Positions 25,159 through 34,048 of a stretch of 64,000 nt of DNA are shown piece after piece; position 1 is the stretch's first letter, and each line of letters starts with the position of its first letter. Under the pieces are notes generated by a model that made no database searches, was not told where the DNA came from, and saw only the letters and a list, made by a program, of their open reading frames with translations. The position numbers were made by a program, and so were the translations under genes. This DNA is from an uncultured Alphaproteobacteria bacterium. Lineage in GTDB: Bacteria; Pseudomonadota; Alphaproteobacteria; Rs-D84. The stretch lies in the NCBI GenBank assembly GCA_947053455.1, contig CAMRSV010000004.1, forward strand, positions 1-64,000. Direction: 5' to 3'.

Positions 25159-26523
25159 TTACAGGCCGTTCACAATTTCCAAAACACGCCGTGGCACGTC
25201 CGCGATTTTTATGCGTTCCTGCGCCATTGTGTCGCGGTGTCTCATGGTGACGGTTCCGTCCTCTATCGTCTGATGGTCGACGGTTATGCATACCGGGGTT
25301 CCAATTTCATCGTGCCGACGATAGTTTTTCCCAATGTTGCCAGAATTTTCCAATTCAATGCGGCCAATTTGTAATTTACGCAATGCGTTTTCAATGTCGG
25401 TTGCCGTTGTCAGCAATTCCGGAACATTACGCGCCAGCGGAATTACCGCCGCCTTGACCGGGGATAACCATGGTTTTAGTTTCAGAACCAACCGTGATTT
25501 GCCGTCGGGCAGTTCTTCTTCGGTATACGCGTTATGCATCACGGCCAGCATTGCGCGGTTAACCCCCATTGCCGTTTCAATGACATACGGGATAAAGTTT
25601 TCACCGGTCTGTGGGTCGGAATACGATAATTTGACTGTGCTGTCTTTGTTCTCCATAACGTTTGCGTTTATTTTGAATTCCGATTGTGATTTTGTATGTG
25701 ACCCCAGGTCAAAATCCTGGCGGTTGTGAATACCTTCAACCTCATCAAAGCCGTCGGGAAACGCATACTCAATATCAACCGCAGCCTTCGCATAGTGAGC
25801 CAGTTTTTCGTGCGGCAAAAAGCGCAGTGATGTTGACGGAATGCCCAAGACATCCACCCACCATTTCATGCGTGTTTCCTTCCAGTGCTCAAATTGCTTT
25901 TCATCGTCCGCTGGGTTTACAAAGTACTGCATTTCAGCCTGTTCAAATTCACGCATGCGGAAAACAAATCCGCGTGGGGAAATTTCATTACGAAACGCCT
26001 TGCCAATCTGGGCAATACCGAACGGCAATTTATGGGGCTTGGCATCCAGAACGTTTTTAAAATTCGTATATGTTGTTGTCGCCGTTTCAGGACGCAGGTA
26101 TGCATTGATTGCGCCATCAGCCATTGCCCCGATGGACAGTCCCATCATCAATTGATATGCGCGCGGCTCTGTAATGTCCGTTGAACCGCAATTGTCGCAT
26201 TTAGTTTGGTCTTTCATCTTGTCTTGACGCATACGGGTGCCACATTTTTTGCATTCTACCAATGGGTCTGAAAAGCTGCCTTCGTGTCCGGAATATTTCC
26301 ACAGCAGTCTGTTGGAAATCAGGGCAGCGTCCAATCCCTCGATATCATTACGGGAATAAACCATTGCATTCCACCACGCATTACGTATGTTTTTCATCAA
26401 TTCCACGCCATACGGGCCGTAATCATACGCCCCACCAAGTCCCCCGTAAATTTCCGAGCCTGTGAATATAAAACCGCGCCGCTTGCATAATGCGACAATA
26501 TCATTGATTGTTTTTGCTGGCAT
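25159..26523 (-). CDS. glyQS: Glycyl-tRNA synthetase, dimeric (eukaryote-like) type
   Basis: 454 residues from ATG 26523 after AGGGG. Class II synthetase: RRGFIFTGSEIYGGLGGAYDYGP at the start, a zinc-ribbon insert with CKKCGTR and CDNCGST, motif 2 FRNEISPRG, motif 3 near GVNRAMLAV, and an anticodon-binding domain at 350-454 (KAAVIPLARN, IGTPVCITVD). It charges tRNA-Gly. Most Alphaproteobacteria use the tetrameric GlyQ/GlyS enzyme, so this dimeric type suggests a distinct lineage or replacement by transfer. Confidence 0.92.
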   Translation of the reverse strand: MPAKTINDIVALCKRRGFIFTGSEIYGGLGGAYDYGPYGVELMKNIRNAWWNAMVYSRNDIEGLDAALISNRLLWKYSGHEGSFSDPLVECKKCGTRMRQDKMKDQTKCDNCGSTDITEPRAYQLMMGLSIGAMADGAINAYLRPETATTTYTNFKNVLDAKPHKLPFGIAQIGKAFRNEISPRGFVFRMREFEQAEMQYFVNPADDEKQFEHWKETRMKWWVDVLGIPSTSLRFLPHEKLAHYAKAAVDIEYAFPDGFDEVEGIHNRQDFDLGSHTKSQSEFKINANVMENKDSTVKLSYSDPQTGENFIPYVIETAMGVNRAMLAVMHNAYTEEELPDGKSRLVLKLKPWLSPVKAAVIPLARNVPELLTTATDIENALRKLQIGRIELENSGNIGKNYRRHDEIGTPVCITVDHQTIEDGTVTMRHRDTMAQERIKIADVPRRVLEIVNGL

Positions 26524-26589
26524 TTTATTTTTACCCCTAAATATTAACAGTGCATATATTATAACGAATTCGTTTTTTTGCAATTAAAA

Positions 26590-26609
26590 AAACGGAGCAT
26601 ATACCCCGT
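26590..26609 (-). terminator. Terminator after the ferredoxin gene
   Basis: ACGGGG/CTCCGT hairpin on the minus strand (one G-U pair), then a long T run. Confidence 0.7.
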
Positions 26610-26631
26610 TTTTTTGTGTATCACGTATTAT

Positions 26632-26817
26632 TTATGCGCCTGTGTCGGGTGCAATTGCCGCAACCGGGCAAACCGCGGCGCATGTGCCGCATGAAATGCA
26701 CTTGGCCGGGTCAATTACGCATTTACCGTCTGCACCAACAGATATTGCGCATACCGGGCATGCACCCATGCATGTGTGACATGCAATACATTTTTGTGGA
26801 TCTATTTTATATACCAT
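26632..26817 (-). CDS. Ferredoxin with two 4Fe-4S clusters
   Basis: 61 residues. Two CxxCxxCxxxC-type sets: CIACHTCMGACP near the N-terminus and CISCGTCAAVCP in the second half, each closing with a Cys-Pro. Low-potential electron carrier, typical of anaerobic metabolism. RBS GGCGAAAAA. It lies 17 bases after the Bax-inhibitor family gene on the same strand. Its redox partner is not apparent nearby; NrdG and the radical SAM proteins in the window are possible users. Confidence 0.9.
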   Translation of the reverse strand: MVYKIDPQKCIACHTCMGACPVCAISVGADGKCVIDPAKCISCGTCAAVCPVAAIAPDTGA

Positions 26818-26834
26818 TTTTTCGCCTTTTGTGT

Positions 26835-27590
26835 TTAGTTTCTGTTTAACAAGCTTAACAAATACTCGAACATTGCAATGAATGATATGTACAGATGCAA
26901 TGCCCCCAATACTGCCAGTTGATTTTTTACCGTTTCATCGCCGCCCGCTGCGTATACACGCTTTAATGTCTGCATGTCATATGCCGTGAACAATGCGAAT
27001 ACCAATACGCCGATAAAGCAAACAATCGTTCCAAACGTCCCACCAAGTAATGCCGGCCATATAAACGATGCCAAACCTACCAGAACCAGGCCAATCATTC
27101 CCATCTGCAGGAATATTCCCATGAAAGACAGATCTTTTACCGTTTTGTAACCAAACATCGCCATGCATGCAAACATTATCGCAGCAATACCAAATGCGAA
27201 TAAGATTGTAAACGGATTATTTGTCACCGCAACCAGCAGCAATGGCGTCATCACAATGCCGACCAGTATCGCATAGATGAACAGCATCAGTGCGCCCGTC
27301 GCCGGTTTCATCGAAAATGCACGAACCTGTGCCCACAGGGACAGCCCCAGTCCACCGAACATTAAAATATAGAACAAGCCGGACATTCCTGTTTCAGTGA
27401 ACAGCATTCCCAACAACGGGGTTATCATTGTAAGTAATGAGGCAACCGCCGTTACTGCGACAGCGCCGAACATTAATGCGAAAATTCGTCTTAAATATGA
27501 GTTCAACCCACCCTCACGTGCAGGTGTGGCGACCGATTTTGATGTACGGCCAATTGTGCGTGTCGTCTTTTTTGTTGACATAGTTGCCAT
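26835..27590 (-). CDS. Bax inhibitor-1/YccA family membrane protein
   Basis: 251 residues from ATG 27590 with GGAGA eight bases upstream. Seven membrane helices of the BI-1 (UPF0005) family, with the typical YLRRIFALMFGAV start of the first helix, the FTAYDMQTL motif at about 200 and a C-terminal helix ending LLSLLNRN. BI-1 proteins are pH-dependent calcium leak channels in characterised bacterial members. A basic 35-residue cytoplasmic N-terminus precedes the first helix. Confidence 0.85.
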   Translation of the reverse strand: MATMSTKKTTRTIGRTSKSVATPAREGGLNSYLRRIFALMFGAVAVTAVASLLTMITPLLGMLFTETGMSGLFYILMFGGLGLSLWAQVRAFSMKPATGALMLFIYAILVGIVMTPLLLVAVTNNPFTILFAFGIAAIMFACMAMFGYKTVKDLSFMGIFLQMGMIGLVLVGLASFIWPALLGGTFGTIVCFIGVLVFALFTAYDMQTLKRVYAAGGDETVKNQLAVLGALHLYISFIAMFEYLLSLLNRN

Positions 27591-27669
27591 AATTTTCTCC
27601 TTGTTATTTATGAAATATATAATACAATGCCGATATAAATTCAAGGGATTATTAGAAAAGGTATATAAC

Positions 27670-27948
27670 ATGGGAAAAAGACAAAATTTACATAGAATAT
27701 ATAGACCAGCAATACAAATGCATATAAAAGAAGTGAATGAAGTGTTGGTGGGGCGTTCTGCTGTTCGTGCAGGTGTTGCAGGCTTGGGTGACAAATTGAA
27801 ATCAGTTCAGGAAAAGCTGAATGCAGAACGCGCAAAGCAGGAACCAAATCCGGTGGTGATTGCGCGTTGCGAAACTGTAATCGCTCGTTTAAAAGAAATT
27901 ATAGGTAATGCGGTAAAAACGCATGTAATTCCCCAGAATGTACGATAA
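27670..27948 (+). CDS. Small coiled-coil protein, unknown
   Basis: 92 residues starting MGKRQNLHRIYRP, with AAAAGG nine bases upstream. Residues 40-80 are predicted helical with heptad-like Leu/Val spacing (LGDKLKSVQEKLNAERAK). Basic N-terminus. Fourteen bases before lgt on the same strand, so possibly co-transcribed. No family recognised. Confidence 0.5.
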   Translation: MGKRQNLHRIYRPAIQMHIKEVNEVLVGRSAVRAGVAGLGDKLKSVQEKLNAERAKQEPNPVVIARCETVIARLKEIIGNAVKTHVIPQNVR

Positions 27949-27962
27949 AGCGTCGGCTATAG

Positions 27963-28784
27963 ATGGCTATTGCAATTAACCCGATTTCGCCGGTTGCATT
28001 TTCGTTTTTTGGGCTTGATGTGCGCTGGTATGCGTTGGCGTACATTGCCGGATTTATCATAGGATACTATTTATTTCGTCATTTTATGCGTTGTGATGGT
28101 AAGGTGGCGCTTTCAAAAAAGCAACTTGATGATTTGTTGACGGCGGTTATTCTGGGTGTAATTTTAGGCGGTCGCCTGGGTTATGTTCTGCTGTATAATT
28201 TGCAGTTTTTTATTGCGCATCCTTTGGAAATTTTTGCTGTTTGGCATGGCGGAATGAGTTTTCATGGTGGCCTTTTGGGGGTAATTGTTGCGGCGTTTTT
28301 GTTCGGGCGAAAAAATAAAATCAATCCATGGCGGATTTTGGATATAATGGCGGTAATTGCGCCGATTGGTCTGTTTTTTGGGCGCATTGCGAATTTTATA
28401 AACATGGAAGTAATGGGACGCCCCACAGATGTGCCTTGGGCGGTTGAATTCCTGGGCACAGGAACTGGTTCGCGCCACCCCAGTCCCCTGTACGAAGCCG
28501 CAACAGAGGGTGTATTGTTATTTGTTTTGATGTATTGCCTATGGCGGTTTACAAAACTGCGCACACAACCCGGCGCATTATCGGGCGTGTTGGCAATGGG
28601 GTATGCGTTGGCGCGTATTTGTTGCGAGCAGTTTCGTGCCCCGGATATACAGATTGGTTTTATGTTTGGTACAAACTGGTTAACTATGGGTCAATTGTTG
28701 TCGTGTTTTATGTTTATTGCCGGCGGAATAATTTTTACAGTTGCGTTTCGTCAGAAAAAGGATAAAATAGACAAAGTATGTTAG
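27963..28784 (+). CDS. lgt: Prolipoprotein diacylglyceryl transferase
   Basis: 273 residues. Seven-helix membrane enzyme transferring diacylglyceryl from phosphatidylglycerol to the lipobox cysteine. Visible motifs: VRWYALAYIAGF in helix 1, GGRLGYVLLYN, HGGMSFHGG, and GRIANFINMEVMGRPT (the Lgt signature with catalytic Arg). It ends just before the scarred tRNA-Ser locus. Essential in most Gram-negatives. Confidence 0.93.
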   Translation: MAIAINPISPVAFSFFGLDVRWYALAYIAGFIIGYYLFRHFMRCDGKVALSKKQLDDLLTAVILGVILGGRLGYVLLYNLQFFIAHPLEIFAVWHGGMSFHGGLLGVIVAAFLFGRKNKINPWRILDIMAVIAPIGLFFGRIANFINMEVMGRPTDVPWAVEFLGTGTGSRHPSPLYEAATEGVLLFVLMYCLWRFTKLRTQPGALSGVLAMGYALARICCEQFRAPDIQIGFMFGTNWLTMGQLLSCFMFIAGGIIFTVAFRQKKDKIDKVC

Positions 28785-28788
28785 TTTC

Positions 28789-28823
28789 GGATGGGTGGCA
28801 GAGCGGTCGATTGCGGCGGTCTT
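28789..28823 (+). pseudogene. Broken 5' half of tRNA-Ser
   Basis: Identical to the first 35 bases of the intact tRNA-Ser at 28918, to the middle of the anticodon loop, then diverges so that the anticodon stem cannot close. It has no T-arm. The 95 bases that follow, to the real tRNA, contain a GGCAC/GTGCC hairpin but no recognised gene. Confidence 0.75.
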
Positions 28824-28917
28824 GCATACGAGTCCGTAAGAACGAGTGGTGAGCGGCACTGTCAGGTGCCAAAAGTGAACAAAACCGTAGGTTTGAAAGG
28901 CCGCGGGAAACAGTTTT

Positions 28918-29007
28918 GGATGGGTGGCAGAGCGGTCGATTGCGGCGGTCTTGAAAACCGTTGAAGCAGCAATGCTTCCGGGGGTTCGAATCCCTCCCCA
29001 TCCGCCA
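28918..29007 (+). tRNA. tRNA-Ser (anticodon TGA)
   Basis: Acceptor stem GGATGGG (28918-28924) with CCCATCC (28997-29003), anticodon loop CTTGAAA, long variable arm as in class II tRNAs, T-arm GGGGGTTCGAATCCC, encoded CCA 29005-29007. Confidence 0.96.
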
Positions 29008-29011
29008 GTAA

Positions 29012-29371
29012 TATCTTATTGAAATTACTTAATTTTTTAACAAAAACATCCGGTGTCTATCGGATTTTTTTTATCGGTTTTAAGGGGGCAAATTCGGCTT
29101 TTGTGGGGTTAAAAATAAAATGGCGAAGGAATGAGTAAAAAGTCAGAAAAAAGCCCTCCTTGGGTTCGAATCCCCCGCGTTCCGCCAGGAATATCTTATT
29201 GAAATTACTTAATTTTTTAACAAAAACATCCGGTGTCTATCGGATTTTTTTTATCGGTTTTAAGGGGGCAAATTCGGCTTTTGTGGGGTTAAAAATAAAA
29301 TGGCGAAGGAATGAGTAAAAAGTCAGAAAAAAGCCCTCCTTGGGTTCGAATCCCCCGCGTTCCGCCAGGAA
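29012..29371 (+). repeat. Two exact tandem copies of a 180-bp unit carrying a degenerate tRNA
   Basis: 29012-29191 and 29192-29371 are essentially identical. Each contains a terminator hairpin and ends in a tRNA-like 3' half: TTCGAAT T-loop, CGTTCC acceptor strand and CCA (29128-29187 and 29308-29367 pair GGAATG with CGTTCC). The D and anticodon arms are missing. The boundary ..CCGCCAGGAAT matches the ends of the island repeats. Confidence 0.8.
29047..29070 (+). terminator. Terminator after tRNA-Ser
   Basis: ATCCG/CGGAT hairpin then eight T. An identical second copy lies 180 bases downstream, at 29227-29250. Confidence 0.8.
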
Positions 29372-29523
29372 TCAGTTATATTTTTAATATACAAACATAT
29401 CGCGTGCAAAGCCCCGGGAAATCGGGGCTTTTTTCATATAACTCATCCGGGGTATGGCGCGCATTTCTAAAAATCGGCAAATAAAAACGACTTTCTATAC
29501 AATGGCTATTTTCGGCCTGGCAG
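29362..29523 (+). repeat. Left boundary direct repeat of the 22-kb island
   Basis: Aligns over its whole length with 51438-51599 at roughly 80% identity. Both begin CCGCCAGGAATCAGTTAT and share a GCCCCG/CGGGGC terminator hairpin and AAAATCGGCAAATAAAAA. The left copy begins at the CCA end of the second tRNA-like unit and ends next to the recombinase gene. Probably an attachment-site region, though the crossover point is not resolved. Confidence 0.65.
29411..29436 (+). terminator. Terminator inside the left boundary repeat
   Basis: GCCCCG / CGGGGC hairpin followed by six T. The right repeat has the same element at 51487-51510. Confidence 0.8.
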
Positions 29524-29534
29524 TGGCTTTGGGA

Positions 29535-31133
29535 TTATATTTGATGCTGTGGCGCGATGGCAAAGATTTCTTCCATATTGTGCACCTCTTTGCCGGATAA
29601 AATATTGTTCACTTTTTCGGGATGCATATATGCCAGATTCAGATAGCGATACAAACTGCGCCATGATGTCTGTTCGGATTTTACAACGTACTCCAAATCG
29701 CCTTGCTTTTCATACGCCATTCGATAACGCCAGGCAGTCGCGAACGCCCGCACAATCATATTGTGATTATCGGTCCGCGTCATCAGGCCCGCGCGTCCCG
29801 CGCTGTACTTATTGCTGCCCGTCCATTTATTCAGCACCACCGGCCGCACTAAAATCAACTCATCGTCATTACGCATAAAATCGATTTTATTGTTTTGGGT
29901 GTTGATAAAATCGGGCCGCATAAATGCCCGCAGGCTATCCGCATCTGTATTGATGAAAAATGTTATTCGCCCCGGTGCATAAATTGCCCGCCGGATTAGT
30001 GTTTGAACCAGGCACCGCCGCGCCATGTAATCCAGGCCACCATAATCAATTTGTTTTAATGTATGTGCCAAAGCGTCGGGCAGGGCACTTAAATCAGAAT
30101 TCAGAAATTCAACAATCGTATCGGTGGCCAATTTATCAACATCCCGCGCGGGTAAATATTCGCCCGCCCCGGCATAGTAATAAAGTGTTGGGCGATGCGC
30201 GCGCACGGTGCTTTGATTGGTAAACCGTGTGCCGTCTGCATTATATAGCCGCCCGGATAATAAATTGGGCGACCCATTTGTTCGCCCCGATTTATGATTT
30301 GCATTGTTCTCTAATTCCGCCTGCACGGCATCAAATAATTCCTGGGTTATGATTGGGGCATGTTCGCCGCGGGCAATTGTTCCGGTAACCTTACATTCAA
30401 CATAGCCCAGATATATTTTACTGCGCAGCATTCTGTGTAGCGCCATTTTCTTGATTGGATTCCCGCCGATAACGCGCCCACCATGGGTGGTCCATTTCTT
30501 GGCATAGATTCCAATGGTCGGTAAATGCCGGGTCAAATCCTGAACTGATTTCATTTGCAGGTATAATTCAAATATATTCTGAATTTGCGCGGCCTCGGTC
30601 GGGTTGATAACCAACTTTTTATCAATAATGTCGTATCCCAACGGCGGACAACCGCCAATCCACATTCCTTTGGCTTTACTGGCACGCAGTTTGTCGCGCA
30701 CGCGTTCACTTGATACTTCACGTTCAAACTGGGCAAAGGATAGCAGCATATTCAGCGTTAATTTGCCCATTGATGTTGACGTGTCAAACGATTGGGTAAT
30801 GGACACAAAGTTCGCATTATGCTTATCAAAATATCGCATCATATTGTGGAAATCCAAAATGGAACGCGATAGTCTATCAACCTTGTACACCACGACGGTA
30901 TTGACCAATCCATGCGCCATATCGTCCAGCATTTGTTTCAGCGCCGGTCGTTCCATCGTGCCACCCGATATACCACCATCGGCATAAGTCTTATAATATT
31001 CCCAATCGTTAAAGGCTTGTGATGCGATGTATGCCCGACACGCCTGTTCTTGATTGTCCAGGCTGTTAAACTCTTGTTCCAACCCATGCTCGGTGGATTT
31101 GCGGACATATACGGCACATTTAATCTTTGGCAT
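29535..31133 (-). CDS. Large serine site-specific recombinase
   Basis: 532 residues. Resolvase-type catalytic domain with nucleophile Ser13 in VYVRKST, DGGISGGTMERPALKQM, and VVVYKVDRLSR; then the recombinase domain (WIGGCPPLGYDII onward, about 160-260) and a region matching the zinc-ribbon position but without its cysteines (LLSGRLYNADGT). The C-terminal 170 residues contain an aromatic-rich segment. Large serine recombinases integrate and excise phages and mobile islands. It lies 12 bases from the left boundary repeat and overlaps the DUF2924 gene by 14 bases. Confidence 0.92.
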   Translation of the reverse strand: MPKIKCAVYVRKSTEHGLEQEFNSLDNQEQACRAYIASQAFNDWEYYKTYADGGISGGTMERPALKQMLDDMAHGLVNTVVVYKVDRLSRSILDFHNMMRYFDKHNANFVSITQSFDTSTSMGKLTLNMLLSFAQFEREVSSERVRDKLRASKAKGMWIGGCPPLGYDIIDKKLVINPTEAAQIQNIFELYLQMKSVQDLTRHLPTIGIYAKKWTTHGGRVIGGNPIKKMALHRMLRSKIYLGYVECKVTGTIARGEHAPIITQELFDAVQAELENNANHKSGRTNGSPNLLSGRLYNADGTRFTNQSTVRAHRPTLYYYAGAGEYLPARDVDKLATDTIVEFLNSDLSALPDALAHTLKQIDYGGLDYMARRCLVQTLIRRAIYAPGRITFFINTDADSLRAFMRPDFINTQNNKIDFMRNDDELILVRPVVLNKWTGSNKYSAGRAGLMTRTDNHNMIVRAFATAWRYRMAYEKQGDLEYVVKSEQTSWRSLYRYLNLAYMHPEKVNNILSGKEVHNMEEIFAIAPQHQI

Positions 31134-31566
31134 GATTCAGCCTTTTATTAGTTAGTCCAAAGAAGTCATTCCCAGACACTTTGTGCCCGCATATTTCTTT
31201 GGCGATGGCGGACAGGGTGCGGTACGTTTTGTTGTTGTATATGAATTCGCCCCGGTTGCCAACGGTCACTTTGAATTCCAGCCCGCGGAATGTTTTGGTA
31301 ATGGTGGTGCCCGGGTTCAGATGGTATTTGTTTTTATGCACACGGTTCAGGCATTCATCCGGATTGTTCATGTATTTGCGTAGCATTGTGACATGCTTTG
31401 CGGCGATGGTGGCGTGCGCGCGTTCGCATTGGATATAGTACCATAATGCCCGCGCTTGGCGCCGATATGGATACGGGCTATACCGCGCCCACAACAGGGA
31501 TTTTTGTTCAAAATCCATCTTTTCCAGTTCTGTTTTGCTTTCGGGCAACATAAAGAACGCTTTCAT
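31120..31566 (-). CDS. DUF2924 family protein, recombinase partner
   Basis: 148 residues. The C-terminal half matches the DUF2924 pattern: LNPGTTITKTFRGLEFKVTV, then YRTLSAIAKEICG and NDFFGL. This family is regularly found next to serine recombinases in alphaproteobacterial mobile elements and may help excision or direction control, though no function is established. It overlaps the recombinase (14 bases) and the small upstream gene (4 bases, ATGA), so all three are one operon. Confidence 0.8.
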   Translation of the reverse strand: MKAFFMLPESKTELEKMDFEQKSLLWARYSPYPYRRQARALWYYIQCERAHATIAAKHVTMLRKYMNNPDECLNRVHKNKYHLNPGTTITKTFRGLEFKVTVGNRGEFIYNNKTYRTLSAIAKEICGHKVSGNDFFGLTNKRLNHAKD

Positions 31567-31745
31567 TTATTATCCCTTGATTTCACGTCATTTCGCAGTT
31601 GCGCGGTGGCCTTGGCCAGAATAATCTGCAACGCCCGCACCAGGTACAAAACATCAGAATCCGGAATATTCGCCGGTCGTCCCAGCGGATTGCCCGACAC
31701 CCCGGGCCGAAACCGCATTTTCTTTGGTGGATTTTTATAAGGCAT
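31563..31745 (-). CDS. Small DUF5681-like protein at the head of the recombinase operon
   Basis: 60 residues from ATG 31745, seven bases after AGGAG. It contains FRPGVSGNPLGRP, the short basic motif that defines DUF5681, also found in the terminase-linked 45099-45479 protein. It overlaps DUF2924 by 4 bases. Upstream lies a promoter region that is also present before the 40309-40512 gene. Confidence 0.6.
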   Translation of the reverse strand: MPYKNPPKKMRFRPGVSGNPLGRPANIPDSDVLYLVRALQIILAKATAQLRNDVKSRDNK

Positions 31746-31768
31746 AACTTCACTCCTATGGTCGTGCA

Positions 31769-31797
31769 ATGAATGCTTACAAGAGGACAGAAGTCAA
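31769..31797 (-). promoter_or_regulatory. Promoter of the recombinase operon (module shared with 40538-40566)
   Basis: Minus strand TTGACT (31792-31797), 17-base spacer, ATTCAT (31769-31774). About 60 bases around it align with the region upstream of the 40512 start codon, including TTGTAAGCA and the AGGAGT RBS. Confidence 0.5.
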
Positions 31798-31842
31798 GTC
31801 TTATAGTGTGCTTTTGCGTATAAGGGTAAAATCCCATATTTA

Positions 31843-31871
31843 TAGACATTTTTATTGGTTTTTGTTATAAT
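31843..31871 (+). promoter_or_regulatory. Promoter of the type I restriction-modification operon
   Basis: TAGACA (31843-31848), 17-base spacer, TATAAT (31866-31871), 26 bases before the hsdM ATG. Confidence 0.6.
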
Positions 31872-31896
31872 AACCAAGAAAAACAAAGGATATATT

Positions 31897-33447
31897 ATGG
31901 CACGTGAACAAGAACGGGCAGAATTGCATAAAACAATATGGCGAATTGCCAACGAACTGCGCGGCAGTGTTGATGGTTGGGATTTTAAGCAATATGTGCT
32001 GGGGTTATTGTTTTACCGGTTTATAAGTCAAAATTTGACTCAGTTTATCAATAATCAGGAACGTAAAGTTGATCCTGGCTTTGATTATGCGAATATCTCG
32101 GATGAAATGGCGGAACGTGCGCGAGTTTTTGCTATTAAGAGCAAAGGCTTCTTTATCAAACCGTCTGAATTGTTTCAAAATGTATGCAAGCGTGCCAAGA
32201 ATGATGCGTATTTGAATGAAACATTGGCGTCAATTTTTAGAAATATCGAAGGCTCGGCAATCGGTGCCGACAGTGAATCCGACTTAAAGGGATTGTTTCA
32301 AGATTTAGATGTAAATAGTAATAAATTGGGTGCGACGGTTATCGAACGCAATAAAAAGCTGGTTAATTTGTTGGAGGCGATTGCTGATCTGCAAATGGGC
32401 GAGGTTTCGGATAATAACATAGATGCGTTTGGGGATGCGTACGAATATTTGATGAATATGTACGCCTCTAATGCGGGCAAATCTGGTGGTGAATTCTTTA
32501 CACCCCAAGAGGTTTCAGAACTGTTGGCGAAAATCGTAACCGTTGGCAAAACGGAAGTGAACAAGGTTTATGACCCGGCGTGTGGTTCAGGCTCGCTGTT
32601 GCTGAAATTTGCAAAAATTTTGGGTAAAGATAATGTCAGAATTGGATTCTTTGGTCAGGAAATAAATATCACAACATATAACCTGTGCCGTATCAATATG
32701 TTTTTGCATGACATTAATTATAATAAATTTGATATCGCGTTGGGTGATACGCTATTAAGTCCACAGCATGGTAATGAGGAACCTTTTGATGCGATTGTGT
32801 CAAATCCGCCATATTCTGTTCGGTGGACAGGGGATGATGATGCGACATTGATAAACGATCCCAGATTTTCACCGGCGGGCGTTCTGGCGCCAAAGTCCAA
32901 GGCGGATTTAGCATTTACAATGCATATATTGTCGTGGTTGTCGACGTCTGGTACGGCTGCAATTGTTGAATTCCCGGGCGTTTTATATCGTGGTGGCGCG
33001 GAACAAAAAATACGTAAATACTTGATTGATAATAACTATGTTGATTGTGTTATTCAGCTGCCCCAGAATCTGTTCTTTGGTGTATCTATCGCCACATGTA
33101 TTATTGTATTAAAAAAGAGTAAAACAGAAAACAAGACATTGTTTATAGATGCATCTGAACAGTTTGTTCATTCTGGTAATAAAAATAAATTGGATGATAG
33201 CAATATTGCAAAAATATTGACTGCATACAAAGACCGTGCAGATTTGCAGCATTTCTGTCGTTTAGTACCGAATTCGGAAATTGCAGAGAACGATTACAAC
33301 CTGTCCGTATCTTCCTATATAGAATCTAAGAATACAGATGAAGTAATTGATATTAAGCAGTTAAATGCCGAAATTGCAGAAATCGTAAAAAAGCAATCAG
33401 AATTGCGTTCACAAATTGATGCGATCGTAAAAGATTTGGAAGGTTAA
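31897..33447 (+). CDS. hsdM: Type I restriction-modification methyltransferase HsdM
   Basis: 516 residues from ATG 31897 after AAAGGA. HsdM N-terminal helical domain ([28 protein letters not shown]), SAM motif [10 protein letters not shown] at 226-235, and N6-adenine motif NPPY at 303-306. It ends in a coiled-coil ([21 protein letters not shown]). With HsdS it methylates adenine in the recognition site; with HsdR it forms the restriction complex. First gene of an operon running to about 40.2 kb. Confidence 0.95.
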   Translation: MAREQERAELHKTIWRIANELRGSVDGWDFKQYVLGLLFYRFISQNLTQFINNQERKVDPGFDYANISDEMAERARVFAIKSKGFFIKPSELFQNVCKRAKNDAYLNETLASIFRNIEGSAIGADSESDLKGLFQDLDVNSNKLGATVIERNKKLVNLLEAIADLQMGEVSDNNIDAFGDAYEYLMNMYASNAGKSGGEFFTPQEVSELLAKIVTVGKTEVNKVYDPACGSGSLLLKFAKILGKDNVRIGFFGQEINITTYNLCRINMFLHDINYNKFDIALGDTLLSPQHGNEEPFDAIVSNPPYSVRWTGDDDATLINDPRFSPAGVLAPKSKADLAFTMHILSWLSTSGTAAIVEFPGVLYRGGAEQKIRKYLIDNNYVDCVIQLPQNLFFGVSIATCIIVLKKSKTENKTLFIDASEQFVHSGNKNKLDDSNIAKILTAYKDRADLQHFCRLVPNSEIAENDYNLSVSSYIESKNTDEVIDIKQLNAEIAEIVKKQSELRSQIDAIVKDLEG

Positions 33448-33451
33448 TGAT

Positions 33452-34048
33452 ATGACATGGGCGGAAGTTTTGGATTTTATTGTAAAAATAGCGACCATTG
33501 TAATGGGTGGGTCTGCGATTTTAGTGCCGATTTTAACATATCGCTGGCAAAAGCGTGATAGTAAGCGCGATGAACGTATTAGAAAGTGGACAGCGGAATA
33601 TCCACATAAATTGAAATTATTTACTGATTTTTACGATGTATTATTTAGATTTGTAGATTATACGGGTTCTGTTCGTCAAAGAACAATGAGAAATGGTGGC
33701 GATAGAATGGATATGCAAATACATGTAAGTGATTTGTTGGATTTTGAATTACAAATCAATCGGATAGATGAGGGGTGTAAGATTCTGTTTTCAAAAGATG
33801 TGCAAACACAAGTGCACGAAGTATATGTTAGAATTCATGAATTTATAAATCGGCCAATAAGAAGAAATGGCGAATCTATGAAAGAATTGGCGGAGTTTTT
33901 GGAGAATTCAAGATTGACAGAAGAGTATAACCAAATGAAAACAAATTTATATAGTATTCAAGAAGAAATTAAGAACCAAAAAATTGCGCCGGATCTTAGA
34001 AATTTATTTATACAAGAACTAGAATTGACCGGGGGTGGACATGAGTAA
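33452..34048 (+). CDS. Membrane-anchored helical protein inside the hsd operon, unknown
   Basis: 198 residues. One N-terminal membrane helix (about 10-29, ILVPILTYRWQKRD) followed by a basic stretch and a cytoplasmic, mostly helical domain. It starts 4 bases after hsdM and overlaps hsdS by 8 bases, so it is translated as part of the operon. Not a standard R-M subunit. A membrane-bound accessory or separate defence protein is possible. Markedly AT-rich, like the whole 33-43 kb stretch. Confidence 0.6.
   Translation: MTWAEVLDFIVKIATIVMGGSAILVPILTYRWQKRDSKRDERIRKWTAEYPHKLKLFTDFYDVLFRFVDYTGSVRQRTMRNGGDRMDMQIHVSDLLDFELQINRIDEGCKILFSKDVQTQVHEVYVRIHEFINRPIRRNGESMKELAEFLENSRLTEEYNQMKTNLYSIQEEIKNQKIAPDLRNLFIQELELTGGGHE

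Noticed and set aside
28789-28917. A second tRNA-Ser gene.
   Set aside because: Identity stops in the anticodon loop; the anticodon stem and T-arm cannot form.
29012-29371. Possible CRISPR array.
   Set aside because: Only two units of 180 bp with no spacers; the content is terminators and tRNA 3' ends.
31861-31896. An upstream ATG at 31855 for hsdM.
   Set aside because: It precedes or overlaps the -10 box, while 31897 has AAAGGA at proper distance and matches the usual HsdM N-terminus.
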